Below, piece by piece: positions 28,888 to 37,962 of a stretch of 64,000 nucleotides of DNA. The notes below the pieces were generated by a model. That model was not told the DNA's origin. It saw only the letters and a list, made by a program, of their open reading frames with translations, and did not search any database. Within the stretch, counting starts at the first letter, position 1. Each line of letters starts with the position of its first letter. Position numbers and translations under genes: made by a program. Source of the DNA: JACMLD01 sp039919885 (GTDB lineage Bacteria; Bacteroidota; Bacteroidia; Chitinophagales; Chitinophagaceae); NCBI GenBank assembly GCA_039919885.1, contig JBDSEV010000008.1:1-64000 (forward strand), written 5' to 3'.

Positions 28888-29269
28888 TTGAAAGTGTTTT
28901 GAGCGCGGTACCGGGAGATTTCTTTAAGCCAGCACCCGATTGCTGGTTTATTTTATTGCTGTAAAAGATACAATGATTGCTATTATGTGGACATTGTTAC
29001 AGGATGTGATACGTGTAATTTTATGCTATCGAAATTATATGACGAAGTTATAAGGGGCTCCTTTTCCTGAACCTACCAGCACCCCTGTACTTGCTTACAG
29101 TTCAAACCGGCAATAAACTACGCATGCGTTCGAATGAAGCAGTTTGATAAGGGCGATGCGATTGTTCGATTGGTTGCATTATAATTTTAACGTTACCAAC
29201 ACCTATCAAGATATGCATGCGGATAAAAGCAGCTAAACAAATAATTATTTCACATTAAACATCGTTAAA
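28888..29269. other. Intergenic region before alpha/beta hydrolase
   Basis: A 382-base gap. It contains the terminator at 28925-28958. The rest (28960-29269) is AT-rich and presumably holds the promoter of the downstream hydrolase; TATAATTTT near 29180 is suggestive but not a clear Bacteroidota consensus. Confidence 0.4.
28925..28958 (+). terminator. Intrinsic terminator after AhpD-like gene
   Basis: TAAGCCAGCA (28925-28934) pairs with TGCTGGTTTA (28941-28950), with one G-T pair and a six-base loop, then TTTTATTG. It begins 37 bases after the stop codon at 28887. Confidence 0.8.
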
Positions 29270-30028
29270 ATGAAAAAGTCAATGCAATTTCTTTCCGTTT
29301 TATTTTTTGCAAACTTGCTATTTCTTTCGGCTGGCGCCCAGGCCGGTGCAAAGAACATCGTGATTGTTCATGGCGCATTTGCAGACGGGTCTACCTGGGA
29401 AAACGTCTTCAAGATATTAACTGCAAAAGGATACAATGTGAGTATGGTACAGAATCCCCTCACTTCGCTGGAAGATGATGTGGCAGCAACGGAACGCGTA
29501 CTTGACAGGCAGGTTGGCCCGGTTATATTGGTTGGCCATTCATGGGGCGGAAGCGTTATTACGCAGGCGGGCGTTCATCCAAAAGTGGTGAGCCTTGTAT
29601 ACGTGGCTGCATTTGCACCAAAAGTTGGGGAAACAACGGTCGATCTCATTCAAACGGCGCCAGCGGCTCCTGAAAATGGGATTCTTCCGCCGGATGATAA
29701 GGGCTTTGTATGGTATGATAAAGCGAAATTTCACGCTGGCTTTGCGGCAGAGCAATCGCAGGAGAAATCCGATTTTATGTTTGCCTCGCAGGGTCCGGTT
29801 GCAGTGAAGGGTTTTATAACACCGCTTACCCAGGCAGCATGGACCACCAAACCTTCTTATGCAATTGTAGCCACAGAAGATAAAAGTATTAATCCGGAGA
29901 TTGAACGCAGTATGTATAAAAGAGCGAATGCTATTGTTACAGAGTTGAAAGGAAGCCACACGCTGTTTATTTCAAAGGCAAAGGAAGTAGCTGCCGTAAT
30001 AGAAACTGCCGCTAAGGCTGCTAAATAG
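29270..30028 (+). CDS. Secreted alpha/beta-fold hydrolase
   Basis: A 252-residue hydrolase with a signal peptide ending near AGAQA. The nucleophile elbow is G89-H-S91-W-G-G (VGHSWGGSVI), the oxyanion loop is VHGAFADGSTW, the acid is likely in ATEDKSINPE and the His in GSHTLFIS. This build is seen in small esterase/lactonase-like proteins of the salicylate-esterase/methylketone-synthase type. The substrate is unknown. It stands alone and is followed by a hairpin at 30227. Confidence 0.88.
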   Translation: MKKSMQFLSVLFFANLLFLSAGAQAGAKNIVIVHGAFADGSTWENVFKILTAKGYNVSMVQNPLTSLEDDVAATERVLDRQVGPVILVGHSWGGSVITQAGVHPKVVSLVYVAAFAPKVGETTVDLIQTAPAAPENGILPPDDKGFVWYDKAKFHAGFAAEQSQEKSDFMFASQGPVAVKGFITPLTQAAWTTKPSYAIVATEDKSINPEIERSMYKRANAIVTELKGSHTLFISKAKEVAAVIETAAKAAK

Positions 30029-30516
30029 CGGGGTAGAAGTGTTGTCGAAATGCTTTTGAACATGAGATTTAATGGCATTAAACAGGTGGTATCGACAGTC
30101 ATATCATTCCTGCTGCTGCTGCATGCGGCGGCGCTACACAATGCTACGTTTATTGTTTCTCGCTGAAAAATAAGCACCACGCAACAGCCCGGCGTTTCAA
30201 AAGAGCTGTAGCAATGAAGCATGGATGTATACAGGCAGTAGCGGAAGATACTGCCTGTATACTGTTTCTTCAAAACTTTGGATTGCTGGCGCTGAAGGCA
30301 CAGCAAGCAAGCAGCTTGATGAGAGAACTGCGACGAAACCGGCCCGTTTACCTTGACTAACTTTATTGAGGCGTGTATTTGGATTGGCGTTTTTTTGGTA
30401 TTGGCAAAGCGGAGCCTGATTAACCAACGCAATTTTTTGCTTTACGGCAATTAACAGGGCGCAATCATTCCAGAAATATACCTATCGCCAGCAGGTTCAT
30501 GCATGTATGAAAATGT
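30029..30516. other. Intergenic region between convergent hydrolase and globin genes
   Basis: A 488-base gap. It holds one perfect inverted repeat (30227-30262). Leftward open frames across it encode Cys/Ser/Gln-rich peptides with no family features, and I do not regard them as genes. Confidence 0.45.
30227..30270. terminator. Perfect 14-bp hairpin between convergent genes
   Basis: GTATACAGGCAGTA (30227-30240) pairs fully with TACTGCCTGTATAC (30249-30262) across an eight-base loop, followed on the + strand by TGTTTCTT. It lies between the convergent hydrolase and globin genes and could stop transcription from both, although it is about 200 bases past the hydrolase stop. Confidence 0.6.
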
Positions 30517-30942
30517 TTACGCTATTACCTGCTCCTTTGAAGCCGCCATCATTGCACCGGCCAATGTTGTGTATACTTCAGTCCAGGCTACAGCGAGTTC
30601 GTCATTCCAATGGGCTCCCAGGCCTTTTTGTAATGTCCACAACAAGGCGCTGCCCACAATTGCATATTGATCATCCGTTACGCCGTATTGCACATGCCGC
30701 CTGGCAAGCTTGGTTACTTCGTCCAGTATGTCTTCAATCTTATCCAGCTTCGCTATGATGTACGAAAGCATGGTTAACAATTTCCTTGACTGTTCCGGCA
30801 CCGAACCGTTCCGGAACATTGGCCTGATCGCCGGCGACAATTCAAATAATCGATTGTAAAATAAGCCGCCCACTGTTTCCATTTCGAGCGTTGCGACAAT
30901 CTTCCAGCTGTTTTTTACCAGGTTGATGTTGTTTCTTGTCAT
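30517..30942 (-). CDS. Single-domain bacterial globin
   Basis: A 141-residue haem protein of the Vitreoscilla-haemoglobin/flavohaemoglobin globin-domain type. The proximal His is probably H83 (LARRHVQYGV), the CD1 Phe is F43 (PMFRNG) and a distal Gln lies near Q51. No reductase domain follows. Such globins bind O2 or NO and help in nitrosative or low-oxygen conditions. It is isolated, with no denitrification or NO genes beside it. The start codon ATG at 30942 gives a full-length N-terminus. Confidence 0.88.
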   Translation of the reverse strand: MTRNNINLVKNSWKIVATLEMETVGGLFYNRLFELSPAIRPMFRNGSVPEQSRKLLTMLSYIIAKLDKIEDILDEVTKLARRHVQYGVTDDQYAIVGSALLWTLQKGLGAHWNDELAVAWTEVYTTLAGAMMAASKEQVIA

Positions 30943-31131
30943 TTTATTATTTATTTGTTAACGATATTTTTTAAAATTTTCATGATGAAGGTGGCGGCAA
31001 TTTCCTGGTCGTAAAAAATAGGTTTTGGGTTTTGTTATGGTTGGTGCCAAACCTGATAATTAGGATGAAGCCAAAGACTTAGCACCGGCGTTGCGGGCCA
31101 ACTGTACAACTTTGGATAGAATGATGATTTG

Positions 31132-32193
31132 TTATCTTACATATCGGAATGCATTGGTGATAACACAATTGTTGTGATGCTTTTTAAATGCTAGCATGGT
31201 CTCGGTATTTACTGGTGGCAAGGTGATGGCTTTTAAATGTTGAAAAGAATCCAGCAATTCCAGGTTGCCTTTATAGCTGGTATTATCTAAGTCCAGATAC
31301 TCCAGATTTGGCAGGTCCTTTAAAAAATCGATGTTTTTAATTCGGTAGCTGCCATCGATAATGGCCATCTCATTTTCTTCGATAGATAATTTCGTTAATT
31401 TTTCAAGTTTTGAGAGATCAGGAATTGTTTTACAGCCGTCCAGGTAAAGCGCTTTCAACCCCACCAACCGGCCAATCACGGATGCCGATTTTACTTTTGG
31501 TCCAACTGACAAGAGCGTTAGATTAACTAATTTTTTTAAGGGCGATAAATCTGTGACACTACTATTGCCGAGGCGCAATTCCTGCAGGTCAACCAGGTCT
31601 TCGATGGGTTCTATCGACTGCAAAGCATCAGACGAACAATGCAACACCTGCAGCTTCTTTAAATACCTGAGTGGTTCAAGATCCAGTAATTGGCTTTTAA
31701 TGGGAATTGCATTGTCAATTCCGCAATCAGTTAATATCAATACCTTCAGGTTTGGAAACCTTTCAAGTGGTGTTAAATCGCCGGGTCCGTTCACCATATA
31801 GATCATACTAAGGTCTCCCAAAGTGGCCAGGTCGATACTGTCATTCTTCACCACAAATTTGTAGCGCAATGCCCTTGCATAGAAATCAGGATAGCCAAGG
31901 CTAAATTTCTTCATTTCAAATAGCTCATGTAAGGATTTATTTTCTTCAGAATAGTCGTCCTCATTTTCTGAATTCATCCGGTTTATGTATCCATTTTGAA
32001 TGCTGTTGATATCTGTACCTTGTTTGCAGAAATTTTGGTTGATCAGCAGAATTGTTTTCCATTCGGCACTAAGGCTATCCCACCACGCTTTGTCAATTGG
32101 TCTTGCCGGAATAATTTCATGTTTGGTATATGAGTTGTACAACAATTTAAAGCCGGCGAATAAGCAAACGAAAGCGATTAGTTTTAGCATCAT
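31132..32193 (-). CDS. Membrane-anchored leucine-rich repeat protein
   Basis: A 353-residue protein with an N-terminal hydrophobic segment (residues about 3-20, possibly an uncleaved anchor) and a polar linker. From about residue 135 to 335 there are repeated 20-24 residue units such as LQVLHCSSDALQSIEPIEDL, LQELRLGNSSVTDLSPLKKL and LEYLDLDNTSYKGNL, typical of bacterial leucine-rich repeats. These form a curved protein-binding surface. It is followed downstream by nothing related; the next upstream gene is an unknown protein on the same strand. Function unknown. Confidence 0.75.
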   Translation of the reverse strand: MMLKLIAFVCLFAGFKLLYNSYTKHEIIPARPIDKAWWDSLSAEWKTILLINQNFCKQGTDINSIQNGYINRMNSENEDDYSEENKSLHELFEMKKFSLGYPDFYARALRYKFVVKNDSIDLATLGDLSMIYMVNGPGDLTPLERFPNLKVLILTDCGIDNAIPIKSQLLDLEPLRYLKKLQVLHCSSDALQSIEPIEDLVDLQELRLGNSSVTDLSPLKKLVNLTLLSVGPKVKSASVIGRLVGLKALYLDGCKTIPDLSKLEKLTKLSIEENEMAIIDGSYRIKNIDFLKDLPNLEYLDLDNTSYKGNLELLDSFQHLKAITLPPVNTETMLAFKKHHNNCVITNAFRYVR

Positions 32194-32410
32194 TGTTCTT
32201 TATTTGAGCGTGGTTATTATGCTGCGGTTTTGTTTCGATCTATTACGCGATTTACTCCTGCGTTTGTTGTACAAATAGGTGTTAGCCGGTGAATGTGAAC
32301 AGCATTATGCTGGTTGTATTATTTAATGGCCAATACATCTTGAGGCCGCTTAAATAAGGTTGTTCGTTCACCGCGCGCGGGATGGACATTGATCTTGCTG
32401 TTTGCAATAG

Positions 32411-33628
32411 CTATTGACGGATAACATCCTTGAAATAATCATACGTGTTCACCTTGCCCGTTCGGCAATCCAATGTCAGGAGAATGCTGCATTCTCCGCT
32501 GCTTACTTCTTTATTGTCATTTGCAAAAATGAACAGGCTGTTGCCGGCTAATTTATAATCGACCCATTTATTTACGCCGGTATTTAATTCCCACACGGTC
32601 TTTCCGTCTTTTGAAATGCGGCTGAGGAGGATATCGCCTTCCAGGCCAATCACCTTTTTGTGGATAAGCAGGTAACCGGCAGGGTCATTTAACCGAATAG
32701 GTTTACCTATTTGTTTGTCAGCTAAAAATCCGCCATTCAGGTAATACGAGCTCGCTGTGGAAGGCTGTAATGCCGGCGTATCAAATTCGAAACCTCTATT
32801 AGGAACAGCATCGTAAACAGCAGTATAAAACTGTCGCCTCGTATCCTGGCCGGGACAAGGCATAAGTGATACTTTTCTATACAGTGTTTCTATTTCCTGA
32901 CTTGCATACAAGCCGAGCCACTGGTGATTAATGGTATCCTGGTTTACTTTTATCTGGTTGAAATCGACACCTGGTTTTTGAAGATTTTTTAACCGCTCCT
33001 GTAGTTGCGCGGCTACGCGTTCTGCTATGGTTTTATTGTCTGTCGGTAGCGCTTCCACAAAAGGTTTAGCAATAAGTGTGTTTGAGTGGATGATCCATTG
33101 TGATCCGTCGTTTGTTTTAAAAACGATTCCTTTAGCGGCATCATTAAATTCATAATACTGACTTTCTTTTGGCATCATTCCAACCAATGAAGGATTTTTT
33201 GCCTCTATTGTTTTTATGTCTGCAATTTGCTCGAGGCTAAATGCATCAAAAGCCATTAACTCATTTATAAAAGCCCAGGCATGCGTTCCTTCTGCGCCCA
33301 ATACCTTTTCAGGAAAGTTTTTAATGTCGGAACTGATTTCCCTGCTTTTTATCTTTTTTCCTGAAGTGGCGTCATTGCATTGTATGTAATAGTAGTGGGT
33401 AACTATTTTACGGGTAAGGCCACCTGTATTCGAATAGCTATTGACTTTTGTATATTTAATGAGACTGAATAGAACGCTACTGCTGTCGTTTGTAAAATAT
33501 AAGACGGGCGGCAAAGCCGAACGTTCATCAAACCGGGCTAAGCAACTGCGCAACCCGAGGGTAAACCCCGCAATGCCAAGCGCTACGATGATGATAGTAG
33601 AAGTACAACCTTTTGCAACGGGAGACAT
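32411..33628 (-). CDS. Hypothetical membrane-anchored protein, possibly PA2928-type
   Basis: A 405-residue protein. An N-terminal hydrophobic helix (about 10-28, TIIIVALGIAGFTLGLRSC) could be an anchor or signal. The rest has repeating beta-rich segments, including VLYFTNDSS, GDILLSRISKDGKTVWELNTG and LLTLDCRTGKVNTYDY, which suggest a propeller-like fold reporting on stored values. The architecture reminds me of proteins annotated PA2928 family, but I cannot confirm that. It is leftward, 217 bases before the LRR gene. No function can be assigned. Confidence 0.6.
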   Translation of the reverse strand: MSPVAKGCTSTIIIVALGIAGFTLGLRSCLARFDERSALPPVLYFTNDSSSVLFSLIKYTKVNSYSNTGGLTRKIVTHYYYIQCNDATSGKKIKSREISSDIKNFPEKVLGAEGTHAWAFINELMAFDAFSLEQIADIKTIEAKNPSLVGMMPKESQYYEFNDAAKGIVFKTNDGSQWIIHSNTLIAKPFVEALPTDNKTIAERVAAQLQERLKNLQKPGVDFNQIKVNQDTINHQWLGLYASQEIETLYRKVSLMPCPGQDTRRQFYTAVYDAVPNRGFEFDTPALQPSTASSYYLNGGFLADKQIGKPIRLNDPAGYLLIHKKVIGLEGDILLSRISKDGKTVWELNTGVNKWVDYKLAGNSLFIFANDNKEVSSGECSILLTLDCRTGKVNTYDYFKDVIRQ

Positions 33629-34115
33629 AATAATAGATTTAAGCCAACTACCGGCGAACTGATTTTTGTAGCCATATCGCTTCGTCCCGGCCGTGGCCGT
33701 TGAGCCTGGAATATTGGTACAAACAAAACCGAAACTTTTGCTGTGAACAATTATTTTGTAAAAATCCTGCTTCTAAATATCCTTCTGTATATCAAAAGCA
33801 AGTGTAACAATGCAAAAATGGAATATTAAAGGATGGCTAGCAATTCTACTATTGCAAGCAGTCGTATTTGACAGGCAAAACAGGCAAAATCCAAGCTGGG
33901 GTGTTGTTGAGTACTCAAGGAGTTAGTTTTGTGCCCTCGTATTATTATTTTGTTTCGGCGAAGAAGTTGCACACCCTGGCCCGGAACGGTTCAACAATGT
34001 TCCTTTGTAAGCATTTTGGAAAATGATACTGTTGGACAAAAAAGTCATGGGAAAATATTGGTGTAATGCAACAATTTATTGCGCCTTGCGTCAGTTGGAT
34101 CTAACACCAGCACCA
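33629..34115. other. Divergent intergenic region upstream of MacB-like permease
   Basis: A 487-base gap between divergent genes. A good promoter match for the rightward permease is at 33904-33931. An in-frame extension of the permease to 34023 is possible but lacks the family start. No other gene is visible. Confidence 0.45.
33904..33931 (+). promoter_or_regulatory. Candidate Bacteroidota sigma-ABfr-type promoter
   Basis: TTG at 33904-33906 is followed after 17 bases by TAGTTTTG at 33924-33931, matching the Bacteroidota pattern TTG / TAnnTTTG. It points toward the permease gene, whose likely start is about 185 bases downstream. Confidence 0.4.
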
Positions 34116-36479
34116 ATGTTAAAAAACTATCTCAAAACCGCGTGGCGGAATCTTTTTAAAAATAAATTTTATGCCTTTCTCAATATTGTGGGGTTAAGCA
34201 CCGGACTTGCTGTGGGCTTACTGATTTTGCTGTGGGTGCAGGATGAACGCAGCTTTGATAGCTTTCATTCAAATGCGGCTCATATCTACCAGGTGAATAC
34301 ACCGATGGGTACAAGAAAAACTGTGTGGAATACCACCCAGGCACCGGTAGCCACCTACGCGCTAAAAGAGATACCCGGTATAAAGAATGCAGTTAGGATA
34401 AAAGCCAAATACAACAGTCTTTTTGGGTATAAGGATAAATCTTTTTATGAAGGTAACAATGCTTTTACGGACCCTTCTTTCTTCAGTATGTTCAATTTTA
34501 AGCTGCTAAAAGGCAGTGTTACTAATCCTTTTATTAATGATCAATCAGTTGTTATTACGCAGACGGTAGCGAGAAAATATTTTGGCGATGAAGATCCAAT
34601 AGGAAAGCAGTTACAGGAAGATTACAAAGACAGTTATACCGTTTGCGGGGTATTGGCCGACTTTCCTGATAATTCAAGTATTCATTATGATATGTTTTTC
34701 CCAATGGCGCTGGTGGCGAAAGAATATACAGGCGACAATTTTTGGAAATCGCTTGACAGCGACTGGGGAAATTTTGGATATACTACTTTTCTCGAGATAG
34801 AGCCGGGTATTGATTTACGGAAAGTGGGAGAGACGCTTATTCGCATCCAATTGCAGCAAGCACCACACATAAAGGTTTCGGTAAAAGACGATGCCTTTCT
34901 GTTTCAACCTTTAACAGAGATTCATTTAGTAAAAGCAGATGGTTCAAAAAGCGGCTTACAGCAGGTTAGGATTTTTCTGATTATAGCCGTGTTAATATTA
35001 TTGATAGCCTGTATTAATTACATAAATCTATCGACTGCCCGTTCCATGATGCGGGCAAAAGAAGTAAGCATCCGAAAAATTACCGGCGCGGCCAAAACGC
35101 AACTGTTTATGCAGTTTATTACTGAGTCCGTCTTGTTTTTTATGCTATCCCTTGTGTTTGCATTCATCCTGATGGCGGTCATGTTGCCTGCGTATAACGA
35201 GCTTGCAGGCAAGCACATGGTATTGGATTTATTCAGTAGCAATACCTGGATTGTAGTGTTGCTTACCATGTTGTCTGTTTTGCTGGCAGCCGCAGTTTAT
35301 CCTGCTATTTTATTGTCTTCATTTGAACCATTGAAAGCGCTGAAGGGAAAGCTGGTGCTGGGAGCGAGCAATACAGCCTTCCGTAGTGTACTGGTTACGG
35401 TGCAGTTTATTTTTTCGGTAACGCTTATTATTGGTACGATAGTAATTGGCAAACAGCTGACATTTGTAAGGGAAAAAGATCCGGGTTATGAACGGGCGCA
35501 GGTTTTTTATTTTCAGACCGGCGAACTAAAATTGCACCTGGATGCGGTTAAAAACACATTGAAAAATACAGCTGGTATTGCGGGGATTGCCTCTTCAGAC
35601 AGCAAACTGGAGAATAACAGGCATTCCACGGGGGGCGTAAACTGGAACGGCAAAGATCCAAACAAAATGTTCGTTATGCACACCATGGGCGTTGATGAAA
35701 ATTTTCTCCCCCTCATGAAAATGAGATTTGTTGCTGGCGGGAATTTTAGTGGGCGCAGTACTGATTCAGCGCATTTCATATTAAACGAAGCAGCGGTACT
35801 GGCAACAGGTATAAAAGATGCCATCGGTAAGCGGTTTAAACTGCAGGAAATTGAGGGAAGCATCATTGGGGTGGTAAAAGATTTTAACTATGCGTCATTA
35901 AAAGATAAGATTGAGCCGGCTGTTATTTATTATCAGCCTGCACCAAGGTATTTATACATCAGGACAACCGGTAACGACGCTGCAAAAGCCATTACAGCCT
36001 GCAAAACTGCCTGGGATACTTACAATGCAGGCTTCCCATTTGAATACAGTTTCCTGGATGAAGCCTGGGGAAATTTGTATGCTGCTGATCAGCGCACTGG
36101 CACGCTGTTCAATATTTTTTCTGTTATCGCAATTTTAATTTCTTGTCTTGGATTGCTGGGTCTGGCAACCTACACTGCACAAATCAGGACCAAAGAAATA
36201 GGCATTAGGAAAGTGTTGGGGGCAACCGTTACGGGTGTAGCCGTTCTAATGTCTAAAGAATTTTTAAAGTTGGTGTTGATTGCCATTGTAGTTGCCTCAC
36301 CGCTTGCTTTTATCGTGATGCATGCCTGGCTGGATAATTTTGCCTACCGCATTGAGTTAAACGCCTGGATATTTCTTTTGGCTGCAGCGCTGGTTATTTT
36401 TATTGCTTTATTTACTATCAGTTTTCAATCAATCAAGGCTGCAATTGCGAATCCAGTAAAAAGTTTGCGGAATGAGTGA
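34116..36479 (+). CDS. ABC transporter permease, MacB/FtsX family
   Basis: A 787-residue inner-membrane permease. It starts MLKNYLKTAWRNLFKNKFYA, the standard beginning of this Bacteroidota group, so 34116 is chosen over an upstream ATG at 34023. Layout: first membrane helix (about 20-42), a large MacB periplasmic core domain, an FtsX block of three helices (about 290-430), then a second MacB core and a final FtsX block. TKEIGIRKVLGATVTGVAVL in the last third is diagnostic. No ATPase gene is adjacent. Such proteins act in export or mechanotransmission of periplasmic factors; the cargo is unknown. Confidence 0.92.
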   Translation: MLKNYLKTAWRNLFKNKFYAFLNIVGLSTGLAVGLLILLWVQDERSFDSFHSNAAHIYQVNTPMGTRKTVWNTTQAPVATYALKEIPGIKNAVRIKAKYNSLFGYKDKSFYEGNNAFTDPSFFSMFNFKLLKGSVTNPFINDQSVVITQTVARKYFGDEDPIGKQLQEDYKDSYTVCGVLADFPDNSSIHYDMFFPMALVAKEYTGDNFWKSLDSDWGNFGYTTFLEIEPGIDLRKVGETLIRIQLQQAPHIKVSVKDDAFLFQPLTEIHLVKADGSKSGLQQVRIFLIIAVLILLIACINYINLSTARSMMRAKEVSIRKITGAAKTQLFMQFITESVLFFMLSLVFAFILMAVMLPAYNELAGKHMVLDLFSSNTWIVVLLTMLSVLLAAAVYPAILLSSFEPLKALKGKLVLGASNTAFRSVLVTVQFIFSVTLIIGTIVIGKQLTFVREKDPGYERAQVFYFQTGELKLHLDAVKNTLKNTAGIAGIASSDSKLENNRHSTGGVNWNGKDPNKMFVMHTMGVDENFLPLMKMRFVAGGNFSGRSTDSAHFILNEAAVLATGIKDAIGKRFKLQEIEGSIIGVVKDFNYASLKDKIEPAVIYYQPAPRYLYIRTTGNDAAKAITACKTAWDTYNAGFPFEYSFLDEAWGNLYAADQRTGTLFNIFSVIAILISCLGLLGLATYTAQIRTKEIGIRKVLGATVTGVAVLMSKEFLKLVLIAIVVASPLAFIVMHAWLDNFAYRIELNAWIFLLAAALVIFIALFTISFQSIKAAIANPVKSLRNE

Positions 36480-37090
36480 TGTTTATTTTGGGGGAGTTTC
36501 AATGCGTTTCAATTGTTGGCAACGGGAAGTCGGCGGGTCTGTGTGATAAGCTGCTGTCTTTTTTTTGCAGCTACAAAATAAAGCTGCAAGATCTGTTTCT
36601 TCATTCCTATTTAAATAATTGGATTAGGGCTTTCTTTTTTTTGAGATGAAAATAGGAAAGTAAGGATTAAAGTTAAATGACGTTAAATGGGTAAGATTTA
36701 ATTTAGCGCTGGATTTCATAAGTATGCTGATGGCATTTCCAATTTCGGTAATAACAGCAAGTTCATATCCGGCTCAAGTATATTTATTCGCTTACACACC
36801 GTAAATTTTTATTGCCTGATGTGCGGATTTTGTTTTTCAAAACAAATCCGCACATGGCATCCTTCAAGCCTTTTGGTGGTTTATCATATATACCTGTTTG
36901 CGTCAATAGTTCCGATCGGATTACAGGTACACTTGGTCGCCCTCAAACCGGCTATATATTCGCGGGTTATACAGTTCTTTCCCGGCCAATGGAATTGTTT
37001 TTTTTAGCGGGTCAAAGGCAAAAGCGAAATCGATTTTGCCTGGCTTTAACAGCAAACCAGTATTATTTCAAAATAACTATTCAAACAGTA
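36480..37090. other. Intergenic region between convergent permease and esterase genes
   Basis: A 611-base gap. It contains a long hairpin (36820-36854) and a smaller one at 36565-36589 (TTGCAGCT/AGCTGCAA) that lacks a T-run after it. An open frame from 36812 on the + strand runs into the esterase gene antisense and is not regarded as a gene. Confidence 0.45.
36820..36854. terminator. Long hairpin between convergent genes
   Basis: TGTGCGGATTTTGTTTT (36820-36836) pairs with AAAACAAATCCGCACA (36839-36854) with one bulged T and a two-base loop, giving about 16 bp. It lies between the permease and the convergent esterase and probably terminates transcription, though it is 340 bases past the permease stop. 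Confidence 0.5.
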
Positions 37091-37936
37091 CTATTTATTA
37101 TACATCCAAATCCAGTCAGCAATCTCTTTATAAATCATAGTTCTGGTTGGCATATCCTTTATATTGAGGTCATGGTCGGCTCCCTGCAACGTGATCAGCT
37201 TGTTTGGGATTTTCATGGACGACAGTTTATCATGGAGTTTAACTGCCTGCGCAAATGGCACAGTGCGGTCCTTCGTGCCGTGTACGATAAGTGTGGGAAT
37301 ATTTTTAATATGGTAAATTGGACTACTGGCTATGAATTTAGGATCAACAGCTTCGCCAGGTTTCCAGGTGGCGCCGGCCATTTTAAAAATAATGTTTAGT
37401 AATCCATTGGTAGTTTCGTAATGTAACATGGCCGTATCTGCGAGATCAGCCGGTGCACACTCGGCAATAATGGAGTTTACTTTCCGGTTGTATAGGTAAG
37501 GATATAACAAAGCGAGGTGACCACCGGCGCTTGCCCCCATAAACACAAAATTTTCTGGTCGTGTCTGCCATTTAGCTGCATTGGCAATACAGAAATTTAC
37601 AGCGCTGTCAATATCTGCCAGCATAGCGGGGTAATGGGTGTTGAGGCTATCAACAAATCGATAATTGATATTGGCGGAAGCTATCCCTTGTTCCATTAAG
37701 ATTTGTTGGGAGCCTCGGTCCCCTTTTTTATCTCCCGCTACCCAGCCACCACCATGTATAACAATGACAAAGGGCGTCTCTTTAGTTCGGTTTACCGGCA
37801 AATAAAGGTCCAGCTGGCTGGATGGAAAAGATCCATAACTGATATCGTAAATTCGCTCGGAAGGCAGGTATTTTTTTTGCGCGTTTACTTGTTGCATGCA
37901 AACCAAAAAAAGGACAGGAACTAACAATTGTTTCAT
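37091..37936 (-). CDS. Secreted alpha/beta hydrolase, BD-FAE/carboxylesterase type
   Basis: A 281-residue protein with a signal peptide ending near VNAQ. The oxyanion motif HGGGW is at 61-65, the nucleophile S137 lies in GASAGGH, the acid Asp in HGTKDRTVP and the His in GADHDL. This is the hormone-sensitive-lipase/BD-FAE branch, which includes acetyl and feruloyl esterases acting on xylan side groups. It follows the acyl-CoA dehydrogenase gene by 26 bases on the leftward strand, so it is probably the last gene of that operon. Whether it acts on glycans or simple esters cannot be told. Confidence 0.88.
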   Translation of the reverse strand: MKQLLVPVLFLVCMQQVNAQKKYLPSERIYDISYGSFPSSQLDLYLPVNRTKETPFVIVIHGGGWVAGDKKGDRGSQQILMEQGIASANINYRFVDSLNTHYPAMLADIDSAVNFCIANAAKWQTRPENFVFMGASAGGHLALLYPYLYNRKVNSIIAECAPADLADTAMLHYETTNGLLNIIFKMAGATWKPGEAVDPKFIASSPIYHIKNIPTLIVHGTKDRTVPFAQAVKLHDKLSSMKIPNKLITLQGADHDLNIKDMPTRTMIYKEIADWIWMYNK

Positions 37937-37962
37937 ATAGTTTATTTTATCGTTTTTAATAA

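Noticed and set aside
29857..30432. Leftward 191-residue open frame
   Set aside because: It overlaps the end of the alpha/beta hydrolase in antisense and spans the hairpin region; no domain signature.
36565..36589. Small hairpin TTGCAGCT/AGCTGCAA
   Set aside because: The T-run lies before, not after, the stem on the + strand, so it is not a convincing terminator.
36812..37399. Rightward 195-residue open frame
   Set aside because: It overlaps the esterase gene in antisense; the esterase has a full catalytic triad and signal peptide, so the other frame is a shadow.
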